64,000 nucleotides of DNA, taken from Bifidobacterium sp. WK041_4_12. GTDB taxonomy: Bacteria; Actinomycetota; Actinomycetes; Actinomycetales; Bifidobacteriaceae. Below the pieces are notes generated by a model. It made no database searches. It worked only from the letters and a program-made list of their open reading frames with translations, and was not told where the DNA came from. The position numbers and the translations under genes are program-made. Numbering within the stretch: position 1 is the first letter of the stretch; each line of letters begins with the position of its first letter. Below are positions 43,942 through 51,145 of the stretch, in pieces. The DNA lies in NCBI RefSeq assembly GCF_041080795.1, contig NZ_CP129674.1, forward strand, positions 1,178,001-1,242,000, given 5' to 3'.

Positions 43942-44595
43942 ATGAGAATAGCTGTCACTGGTGGAATTGCCGCTGGGAAGAGCACCGTCGTCGCCCATCT
44001 GCGCGATCTTGGCGCCTATGTCATCGACTATGATGCAATTGCGGCCGCAGTGGTTGCGCCCGATACGGCCGGTCTTCGCAGTATCGTGTCAGCCTTCGGT
44101 CCAGAAGCGGTCGATGAACACGGGCAATTGCGCAGAAACTGGTTGGCTTCGGTCGTTTTCGGGGGAGCGGAGCATGCTCGCCAACGCCAACGCCTGAATG
44201 CCATCGTGCATCCTTTGGTCTATGAGCGTGCAGCAATCCTTGAGACTCAATTCTTGCGCAGTCTGAGCGATGACGTGGAACCGCAGCATCGGATCATCGT
44301 TCACGATGTGCCACTGCTGAGCGAAGTCATCCATACGATGCATGTTGAATTCAGACACATCATCACCGTTGAGGCACCTATCGATGTCCGCATCCAACGC
44401 ATGGTCAGCAGGCGACATATGTCCCTGCACGATGCGCAGGCACGAGTCCAGAGCCAGTCCAGCGAGCGCCAGCGTCTTGCCATTGCAGACATCGTCATCG
44501 ACTCAGCTGTGAGCATCGAACAAATGTTCGAAACTGTTGATAGAGTATATGCTGGGCTGGTAGAGGAGCAGCGGGAGTCGTGCGATCCGCGCTGA
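43942..44595 (+). CDS. coaE: Dephospho-CoA kinase
   Basis: Last step of coenzyme A synthesis: phosphorylates the ribose 3'-OH of dephospho-CoA. The 217-residue protein opens with MRIAVTGGIAAGKSTVVAHL (P-loop), followed by VIDYDAIAAAVV, the adenine/CoA region IVHPLVYERAA, VHDVPLLSE and the R-rich lid RIQRMVSRRHMS. ATG 43942 fits the family N-terminus; ATG 43933 three codons earlier is possible. Its last 80 bp contain an SOS box that probably serves uvrB, and uvrB starts 46 nt after its stop. Confidence 0.92.
   Translation: MRIAVTGGIAAGKSTVVAHLRDLGAYVIDYDAIAAAVVAPDTAGLRSIVSAFGPEAVDEHGQLRRNWLASVVFGGAEHARQRQRLNAIVHPLVYERAAILETQFLRSLSDDVEPQHRIIVHDVPLLSEVIHTMHVEFRHIITVEAPIDVRIQRMVSRRHMSLHDAQARVQSQSSERQRLAIADIVIDSAVSIEQMFETVDRVYAGLVEEQRESCDPR
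44516..44531. promoter_or_regulatory. LexA (SOS) box inside coaE, upstream of uvrB
   Basis: TCGAACAAATGTTCGA matches the consensus TCGAACNNNNGTTCGA exactly. It encodes part of SIEQMFET of CoaE and lies 110 nt before the uvrB start, a location suited to control of uvrB. Confidence 0.85.
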
Positions 44596-44641
44596 ATTCC
44601 GAGGATTGGCCTGTTATCAGTGACCTTATGAGGAGGAATGT

Positions 44642-46753
44642 ATGGGATTCAATATCGAACGTGCAAACAAGCCTTTCGAAGTGAAGTCACCGTACCATCC
44701 TTCAGGAGACCAGCCTCAGGCCATCGATGATCTCGTGACACGAATCAACAATGGCGAAAATGACGTGGTGCTGATGGGCGCAACAGGAACGGGAAAGACC
44801 GCCACCACCGCATGGATGATTGAAAAACTCCAGCGCCCGACCTTGATCATCGAGCCGAACAAAACCCTTGCAGCGCAGCTTTGCGCGGAGTTCAGGGAAC
44901 TGATGCCTGACAATGCCGTCAGCTACTTCGTCTCCTACTATGACTATTACCAGCCTGAAGCCTACATTCCCCAGACGGATACCTACATCGAAAAAGACTC
45001 GAACATCAATGACGACGTTGAACGCCTACGGCATGCTGCGACAGCGAATCTGCTCACTCGCAGAGATTGCGTCGTCGTGGCAACGGTTTCATGCATATAT
45101 GGATTGGGAACGCCAGAGGAATACGCGAGCCGCATGCTGTTTCTCAAACAGGGGCAGCAGCTGAACAGAGACGAGCTGCTGCGAACCTTCGTCAACATGC
45201 AATACAAGCGCAATGACATCTCATTCGTTCGCGGTACCTTCCGAGTCCGGGGCGACACCGTTGAGATCATCCCGGTCTACGAGGAGCTGGCCATTCGCAT
45301 CGAATTCTTCGGCGACGAGATAGACCGCATATCGACCCTGCATCCTCTTACTGGCGATGAAATCGAAGAGGAGAAAGAGGTGCACATCTTCCCTGCATCG
45401 CATTACGTTGCCGGCCCTGACCGCATGGAACATGCCTTGAAAACCATCAAGGAGGAGCTGGACACTCGTGTCGCCGAGCTGCACAAGCAGGGTAAGGAAC
45501 TTGAAGCGCAACGACTGAACATGCGTACCACATACGATCTTGAAATGTTGACGCAGATAGGCGTATGCTCCGGCGTCGAGAACTATTCGCGACATTTCGA
45601 TGAACGCGCTCCCGGCACGCCGCCGCACACCTTGCTTGACTTTTTCCCTGACGATTTTCTGCTGGTCATCGATGAATCCCATGTGACCATTCCGCAGATC
45701 GGCGCGATGTACGAGGGTGATGCCAGCAGAAAGAGGACGCTGGTGGAGCATGGTTTCCGCTTGCCGAGCGCGATGGACAACAGGCCGTTGAAATGGCCGG
45801 AGTTCCTCGATAGGGTCGGCCAGACAGTCTACCTTTCAGCAACACCGGGCGATTATGAAATGGGACTCTCGGACGGAGTCGTGGAGCAGATCATCCGTCC
45901 TACGGGACTGCTCGATCCTCAGATTGAAGTGCGTCCTGTCAAGGGACAGGTCGATGACCTGCTCGCTGAAATCAAGGACCGAGTGGCCAGAAACGAACGC
46001 GTGCTGGTCACGACCCTCACCAAGAAGATGGCCGAGGACCTTACCGACTATCTTGTCGAGCGCGATATCAAAGTCGAATATCTTCATTCCGATGTGGATA
46101 CTCTGCGACGGGTGGAACTGCTGCGCGAACTCAGAACCGGCACCATCGATGTGATCGTCGGCATCAACCTGCTGCGTGAAGGCCTTGATCTGCCAGAAGT
46201 GTCACTGGTGGCTATTCTCGATGCAGACAAGGAAGGGTTCCTTCGCTCCTATCGTTCGCTGATCCAGACGATAGGCCGCGCTGCACGTAACGTTTCAGGA
46301 ACCGTGCTGATGTACGCCGACCAGCGCACTGATTCGATGAACAAGGCGATTTCCGAAACGAATAGGCGTCGTCAACGTCAGATCGCATACAACAAGGAGC
46401 ATCATATCGATCCCAAACCGCTTATCAAGAAGATCAGCGACGTCAACGACATGATTGCCCATGAGGATGTTGACACCCAATCCCTGCTGGAAGGCGGATA
46501 TCGCAACGCCAACAAGGCGGGCAACTCACACCTCGGTGTGCCGACCTTGGATAGCGAGGAAGCGCAGAAACGTCATGAGGAGATACTCAAGGCGGGTCTG
46601 CCGGCGCAGGATCTCACCGATTTGATTCGTCAGCTGAGCGAGCAGATGCACACCGCCGCAGAACAGCTGCAGTTCGAGCTTGCCGCAAGGCTGCGCGATG
46701 AAATCCACGATCTGAAGAAAGAGCTCCGCGGCATGGTCAACGGTGCACAATGA
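44642..46753 (+). CDS. uvrB: Excinuclease ABC subunit B
   Basis: Damage-recognition helicase of nucleotide excision repair; works with UvrA, UvrC and, through Mfd, in coupled repair. The 703-residue protein has Walker A GATGTGKT near residue 45, the DNA-clamping beta-hairpin YYDYYQPEAYIPQTDTYIE near 99, VIDESH, LSATPGDYE, HSDVDTLRRVELLRELRTG and INLLREGLDLPEVSLV, plus a C-terminal UVR coiled-coil (RQLSEQMHTAAEQLQFELAA). GAGGAGGA lies right before ATG 44642. A consensus LexA box in coaE suggests SOS induction. Confidence 0.97.
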   Translation: MGFNIERANKPFEVKSPYHPSGDQPQAIDDLVTRINNGENDVVLMGATGTGKTATTAWMIEKLQRPTLIIEPNKTLAAQLCAEFRELMPDNAVSYFVSYYDYYQPEAYIPQTDTYIEKDSNINDDVERLRHAATANLLTRRDCVVVATVSCIYGLGTPEEYASRMLFLKQGQQLNRDELLRTFVNMQYKRNDISFVRGTFRVRGDTVEIIPVYEELAIRIEFFGDEIDRISTLHPLTGDEIEEEKEVHIFPASHYVAGPDRMEHALKTIKEELDTRVAELHKQGKELEAQRLNMRTTYDLEMLTQIGVCSGVENYSRHFDERAPGTPPHTLLDFFPDDFLLVIDESHVTIPQIGAMYEGDASRKRTLVEHGFRLPSAMDNRPLKWPEFLDRVGQTVYLSATPGDYEMGLSDGVVEQIIRPTGLLDPQIEVRPVKGQVDDLLAEIKDRVARNERVLVTTLTKKMAEDLTDYLVERDIKVEYLHSDVDTLRRVELLRELRTGTIDVIVGINLLREGLDLPEVSLVAILDADKEGFLRSYRSLIQTIGRAARNVSGTVLMYADQRTDSMNKAISETNRRRQRQIAYNKEHHIDPKPLIKKISDVNDMIAHEDVDTQSLLEGGYRNANKAGNSHLGVPTLDSEEAQKRHEEILKAGLPAQDLTDLIRQLSEQMHTAAEQLQFELAARLRDEIHDLKKELRGMVNGAQ

Positions 46754-46805
46754 GTGAAAGCCTAGCGCATACGGCTTTGCTGTCGTTGTATCGCAAGGGG
46801 CTTGC

Positions 46806-46842
46806 GGCTGGGAAGCGTCGTCACAGCGTCGTTCCCGCAGCC
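46806..46842. terminator. Hairpin between uvrB and terC
   Basis: GGCTG-GGAA pairs with TTCC-CG-CAGCC (2-nt bulge) around a GC-rich loop. No T-run. May be the uvrB 3' end or terC leader structure; the 156-nt gap holds nothing else clear. Confidence 0.35.
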
Positions 46843-46909
46843 AGTCCCCATCGCTGCGTCCCAGGTCTGTGGAGGCAGTGGTTCCCGCTGCGTCGTATAG
46901 TTGACTGTT

Positions 46910-47890
46910 ATGGCTGAAACCCCGTTACCTTTCATGATCGGCACCTTCGTGGTGCTTGCAGTGTTCTTCATCGTAGACATCTTCTTCATAGGGCGAAAGC
47001 CTCATGTTCCCAGCACCCGAGAGTGCATCACCCATATCGGCTTCTTTGTCGTGGCTGCATTGCTTTTCGGCGGACTGCTGTGGATGGTTGCAGGGTCAGG
47101 GCCTGCCATCGAGTTCTATTCCGGGTGGTTGACGGAATACTCGCTCAGCATCGATAACCTCTTCGTCTTTGTCATCATCATGGCCAATTTTGCCGTGCCC
47201 AAGACACTCCAGAAATATGTATTGAGCATCGGCATAACCGTAGCTCTGGTGCTCCGCGGTCTGTTCATTCTGGCCGGAGCCGCACTGATCACCCGATTTA
47301 CCTGGGTATTCTTCATCTTCGGGGCTTTTCTTCTCGTTACTGCAGCGAAAATGGTGTTCGGATCAGACGATGACGAAGAGTATCACGAAAACGGCTTGAT
47401 CCGAATGCTCAGAAAGTTCATGAAGATCTCCGACGACTACGATGGCGAACACCTGCGCACCACGCATGATGGTCAGCGCTATTTCACGCCTATGCTCGTT
47501 GTATTTCTTGCCATTGGCACGACTGACGTGCTGTTTGCCTTTGATTCCATCCCCGCCATATTCGGACTTACCAAAGATCCCTTCATCGTCTTCACGTCGA
47601 ATGTGTTTGCGCTGCTTGGACTTCAGCAGCTCTTCTTCCTGCTCGGCGCTCTTCTGGACAAGCTCGTATATCTACCGATAGGTCTTGCCGTCGTCCTTGC
47701 ATTCATCGGAGTCAAGCTCATACTGGAGGCCGTACATGAGAATACGCTGCCATTCATCAACGGAGGACATGCCATCGAAGCGGTGCCGGAAGTGCCCACG
47801 TGGCTTTCTTTGGGCGTGATAGTCGTATCCATAGGAACGGCTGCAATTGCAAGTCTGATACATATGAAAGCAGAGGAAACTTCCAAATAA
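46910..47890 (+). CDS. TerC family integral membrane protein
   Basis: A 326-residue protein with eight or nine transmembrane helices and the TerC signatures SIDNLFVFVIIMANF, ALITRFTWVFFIFGAFLL and TTDVLFAFDSIPAIFGLTKD with intramembrane Asp residues. TerC proteins of this class (Alx/YceF-like) are linked to metal efflux, mainly Mn2+, and metalation of exported enzymes; the tellurite label is historical. ATG 46910 is preferred, TTG 46901 is possible. I looked for a yybP-ykoY manganese riboswitch upstream and did not find its conserved core. Confidence 0.9.
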   Translation: MAETPLPFMIGTFVVLAVFFIVDIFFIGRKPHVPSTRECITHIGFFVVAALLFGGLLWMVAGSGPAIEFYSGWLTEYSLSIDNLFVFVIIMANFAVPKTLQKYVLSIGITVALVLRGLFILAGAALITRFTWVFFIFGAFLLVTAAKMVFGSDDDEEYHENGLIRMLRKFMKISDDYDGEHLRTTHDGQRYFTPMLVVFLAIGTTDVLFAFDSIPAIFGLTKDPFIVFTSNVFALLGLQQLFFLLGALLDKLVYLPIGLAVVLAFIGVKLILEAVHENTLPFINGGHAIEAVPEVPTWLSLGVIVVSIGTAAIASLIHMKAEETSK

Positions 47891-47903
47891 TCATCGAAGT
47901 TCC

Positions 47904-47942
47904 TTGACATTGCAAAGAAAATGGCCATTGTGAGCGCTAACA
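47904..47942 (+). promoter_or_regulatory. pyk promoter region with LacI-type operator
   Basis: TTGACA at 47904-47909 is followed after 16-17 nt by a weak -10 that overlaps TGTGAGCGCTAACA (47929-47942), a one-mismatch copy of the palindrome before eno. The overlap fits repression by a LacI-family regulator. Confidence 0.7.
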
Positions 47943-48053
47943 ACACACCCTTTGCATTCGTGGGGTTTGGTCGGTGAAAGATAGTACTGTTGTTTGTGGA
48001 AACTATGCGAGGATACAAACCTCGTTCACCAAATAAGAAATAGGCAGGCATTC

Positions 48054-49496
48054 ATGCGCAAAGCCAAAATTGTAGATACTATCGGACCAGCGACGGAATC
48101 GCTGGAAAACATCACCGAGCTCATTGAGGCAGGTATGGACGTCGCTCGTCTCAACCGCTCACATGGAACTCCTGAAGATCACCTCAAGGTCTACAACAAC
48201 GTTCGCGAAGCAAGCAAGAAGACCGGACGCAATGTTGCGGCACTGGTCGACATTCAGGGACCAAAGATTCGTTGTGGTTGGTTCAAGAAGAATGCCGATG
48301 GCGAAGACAAGGTAATCCTCAAGGAAGGCCAAGAATTCACCATCACCACCGAAGACGTCACCGGCGATGAACACATCACCTCAACGACCTTCAAGGGTCT
48401 TCCAGGTGACTGCCACGCAGGAGATCCCATTCTGATCGATGACGGCAAGGTTCGTCTTGAAGTCACCTCCGTCGAGGGCAACGAAGTGCACACCAAGGTC
48501 ATCGTCGCAGGCCCGGTTTCCTCACACAAGGGCATCAACCTTCCAGGCGTTGCCGTGAGTCTTCCAGCGCTGACCGAGAAGGATGAGGCAGACCTTCGCT
48601 GGGGCATTCAGACCGGTGCAGACATCATCGCCATGTCATTCGTTCGTTTCGCGACCGACATTGATCGCGCGCACGAAATCATGGACGAAGAGGGTCGCCG
48701 CATCCCAATCGTCGCCAAGATCGAAAAGCCACAGGCCGTTGACAACCTCGAAGAGATCGTGCGTGCCTTCGATGGCATCATGGTTGCTCGTGGCGACATG
48801 GCCGTTGAAATGCCGTTCGAACAGGTTCCTCTGGTTACCAAGCGTTGCATCGAGCTTGCTCGTCAATATGCAAAGCCGGTAATTGTGGCCACCGAGGTTC
48901 TCGGTTCCATGGTTCATTCGCCAATCCCAACACGTGCAGAGGCATCAGACTGCGCCAACGCCATCCTTGATGGTGCAGACGCAACCATGACCTCCAACGA
49001 AACCGCTGTTGGCGATTACCCAACACAGACCGTACAGACCATGGCACGCATTTCAGGTTACGCTACAGATCACGGATACGACCGTATCCCAGACCTGAAG
49101 AAATTCGACATGTCAAACTCGGGCGCTGTTTCTTCTGCAGCAGTCGATCTGGCCGAGAAACTCAACGCCAAGGCCATCGTCGCCTTTACGCAGACCGGCA
49201 ACACCGTTCACCGCGTTTCTCGCGAACGTCCTTCGGCTCCGATCTTCGGCATCACCTCGAACATGCACACTTTCCACTGGCTCGCACTGAGCTGGGGAAC
49301 TGAAGCATTCCTGCTCGATCACGACTATCATGACCTTACTCGTAAGGAACTGATGAAGCTTGCTGACGACACCCTCAAGAAGGCCGGCAAGATCGTTGAC
49401 GGTGACAAGATCGTTCTGCTCAGCAGCGCACAGGGAGAGCACAAGTCCGGAAGCACCGATTCTATCTACGTGCACTCAGTCGGCGCATCTGACTGA
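48054..49496 (+). CDS. pyk: Pyruvate kinase
   Basis: Converts phosphoenolpyruvate and ADP to pyruvate and ATP. The 480-residue protein has the N-terminal RKAKIVDTIGPATESLENI, the catalytic KIEKPQAVDNL with active-site Lys, IMVARGDMAVEMPFEQVP, ATEVLGSMVHSPIPTRAEAS and the C-terminal allosteric-type domain. ATG 48054 matches the family start; the frame upstream belongs to the promoter region. A terminator with a 14-bp stem follows. With eno it is one of two lower-glycolysis genes here that share an operator. Confidence 0.97.
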   Translation: MRKAKIVDTIGPATESLENITELIEAGMDVARLNRSHGTPEDHLKVYNNVREASKKTGRNVAALVDIQGPKIRCGWFKKNADGEDKVILKEGQEFTITTEDVTGDEHITSTTFKGLPGDCHAGDPILIDDGKVRLEVTSVEGNEVHTKVIVAGPVSSHKGINLPGVAVSLPALTEKDEADLRWGIQTGADIIAMSFVRFATDIDRAHEIMDEEGRRIPIVAKIEKPQAVDNLEEIVRAFDGIMVARGDMAVEMPFEQVPLVTKRCIELARQYAKPVIVATEVLGSMVHSPIPTRAEASDCANAILDGADATMTSNETAVGDYPTQTVQTMARISGYATDHGYDRIPDLKKFDMSNSGAVSSAAVDLAEKLNAKAIVAFTQTGNTVHRVSRERPSAPIFGITSNMHTFHWLALSWGTEAFLLDHDYHDLTRKELMKLADDTLKKAGKIVDGDKIVLLSSAQGEHKSGSTDSIYVHSVGASD

Positions 49497-49575
49497 TTGA
49501 GCCGCTCGCCACTCGGCTGGCAGGAGTGCAGACCGGAGCATACTCGCTGACTGTCTGCACTCGATAGCACCCATA

Positions 49576-49629
49576 GCAATATGCCGGCACCATCTGCTTC
49601 ATTGATGATGCCGGCATATTGCTTTTTTC
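49576..49629. terminator. Terminator of pyk (bidirectional)
   Basis: GCAATATGCCGGCA (49576-49589) and TGCCGGCATATTGC (49609-49622) form a perfect 14-bp stem followed by TTTTTT, between pyk and the convergent NUDIX gene. Confidence 0.92.
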
Positions 49630-49640
49630 GTCGTACGAGT

Positions 49641-50237
49641 CTACTGCAAGGTTTCCCCGAGGCCGCAATGTGCACGCAACACGGCAATCACTGTTTTCGC
49701 ATCGACTATGGTTCCATTCAGCACCATTTCATACGCTTCCTCAGGAGTGTAGAGACGAACGTTTGAGCGAGGGGACTCCGGGCCGATGACCCCTCTGTCT
49801 ATCGGTGTCAACCCGCTTGCGTAGTACATCGAGGTGTGCTGGTTCGAAAAACTGGGCGTATTGATGAATCTGCCGAACTGCGTAAAGCTTGCCGCTTCAA
49901 ACCCGGCTTCTTCATGGAGCTTGCGCTTTGCCACATCGAGTGATTTCTCGTTCGGTGAATTAGCGTGTCCAGCAGGAATCTCCAGTGTCCAACGATGTGT
50001 CGGAATGCGATATTGCTCGATGAGCGGCATCCTTCCATCGGATGTGACCGCGAGAACAGCCACGGTGTCGCCGTTGTTCTCATGCAATATGTATCGCTCG
50101 AATGATCCGAACACGTTGGAATCGAAAGAGACCTGATCGACATTGAAGTAATGGCTTTGCACGATTTGGGTTCTTGAACCTTCCTTGACTGGAGAAGGAC
50201 GCCAAGGGTCGAATGGCCGGTATGTTGGATTGCTCAT
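49641..50237 (-). CDS. NUDIX hydrolase, ADP-ribose pyrophosphatase-like, divergent box
   Basis: A 198-residue NUDIX protein. The fold markers are FERYILHENNGDTVAVLAVT, EQYRIPTHRWTLEIPAGHAN and the helix KSLDVAKRKLHEEAGFEA. Compared with the consensus GX5EX7REUXEEXGU the first spacing is one residue longer and the Glu after Arg is Lys (RKLHEEAG), so metal binding may be altered; the terminal EE is intact. Substrate likely ADP-ribose or another sugar nucleotide. ATG 50237 has AAGGAGA upstream; longer upstream frame overlaps the tRNA-like gene and is not coding. Confidence 0.85.
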   Translation of the reverse strand: MSNPTYRPFDPWRPSPVKEGSRTQIVQSHYFNVDQVSFDSNVFGSFERYILHENNGDTVAVLAVTSDGRMPLIEQYRIPTHRWTLEIPAGHANSPNEKSLDVAKRKLHEEAGFEAASFTQFGRFINTPSFSNQHTSMYYASGLTPIDRGVIGPESPRSNVRLYTPEEAYEMVLNGTIVDAKTVIAVLRAHCGLGETLQ

Positions 50238-50354
50238 GAAATCTCCTTGCTGCATACGTGTATTGCACTGCATGGTTACCGTCATTGTATGCCGCCACGC
50301 GCGGCGATGTTGCATGGTCGCGAGAATATGGTAAATTCCCAAAGGTAACAGAAA

Positions 50355-50428
50355 GCCCCTGTATCCCAATTGGTAGAGGAAACGGCCTCAAAATCCGTCC
50401 AGTGTGAGTTCGAGTCTCACCGGGGGCA
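50355..50428 (+). tRNA. tRNA gene with CAA anticodon and class I body (Leu-CAA by anticodon)
   Basis: Acceptor GCCCCTG / CGGGGGC, T-arm GTGAG-TTCGAGT-CTCAC, anticodon loop CTCAAAA with U33-CAA-A37, discriminator A, 74 nt without CCA. The anticodon stem (ACGGC/TCCGT) has a C-T mismatch next to the loop, the D-stem has only three good pairs, and the variable region is just five nt (CCAGT). Genuine bacterial tRNA-Leu should have a long variable arm, so amino-acid identity is uncertain. Confidence 0.75.
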
Positions 50429-50511
50429 CGGTTGCAGGTACCTGTCAGCATACGCACCTAGGGGAGCACTGAAGCTACGCTGGGAGGGAAACATACGGAA
50501 ACGAGGTTGGC

Positions 50512-51126
50512 ATGGTAGCGGAAACGGATAAGACCGAAGATTCTCAGTCAAACAGAACAGTTGTGGTCGCTGAGGATGAATCGTTGATCCGACTCGATAT
50601 CGTTGAAGCCTTGGGCGATGCCGGATATGACGTCGTTGGTGAAGCTGCGAGCGGTCAGGAAGCGTTGGACTTCACTCGAAAAATGAAGCCGGACGTTGTG
50701 GTCATGGATGTCAAGATGCCCGGTATGGATGGCATTACGGCCGCCAAGGAAATCGGCAAGGATAATCTTGCACCGGTTGTCATGCTTACTGCTTTTTCTC
50801 AGCAGAAACTCGTCGAGAAAGCTGCGGAAGCCGGTGCCATGGCCTATGTCGTCAAGCCGTTCGTACCTGAAAAGCTACTTCCTGCACTTGAGGTTGCCAT
50901 CACGAGATTTGAGCAGATCAACACGCTTCGCGATGAAGTCAGCGATCTCAAGGCTCGTTTCGAGGCCCGGAAGCGCGTGGACCGTGCGAAGGGTCTGCTG
51001 ATGGAAAACATGGGTCTTACGGAGTCTGAAGCCTTCCGTTGGATTCAGAAGACTTCCATGGATAGAAGACTTACCATGCAAGAAGTCGCAGATGCAGTTA
51101 TCGCTCAAGTAGAGGGTGACGACTGA
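50512..51126 (+). CDS. pdtaR: PdtaR-like ANTAR response regulator
   Basis: A 204-residue regulator with a receiver domain (VVVAEDESLIRLDIVEALG, phospho-acceptor in VVVMDVKMPGMDG, Lys in AYVVKPFVPEKLL) and a C-terminal ANTAR RNA-binding domain (ARKRVDRAKGLLMENMGLTE, SEAFRWIQKTSMDRRLTMQE). ANTAR regulators bind paired RNA hairpins and antiterminate transcription when phosphorylated, normally by a PdtaS-type kinase such as that at 17954. It precedes polA by 19 nt in the same direction. Confidence 0.94.
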   Translation: MVAETDKTEDSQSNRTVVVAEDESLIRLDIVEALGDAGYDVVGEAASGQEALDFTRKMKPDVVVMDVKMPGMDGITAAKEIGKDNLAPVVMLTAFSQQKLVEKAAEAGAMAYVVKPFVPEKLLPALEVAITRFEQINTLRDEVSDLKARFEARKRVDRAKGLLMENMGLTESEAFRWIQKTSMDRRLTMQEVADAVIAQVEGDD

Positions 51127-51145
51127 TTCAACGAAAGGCAGGGAG

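Noticed and set aside
46754..46909. Manganese riboswitch before the terC gene
   Set aside because: The conserved yybP-ykoY core sequences are not found; only a generic GC-rich hairpin is present.
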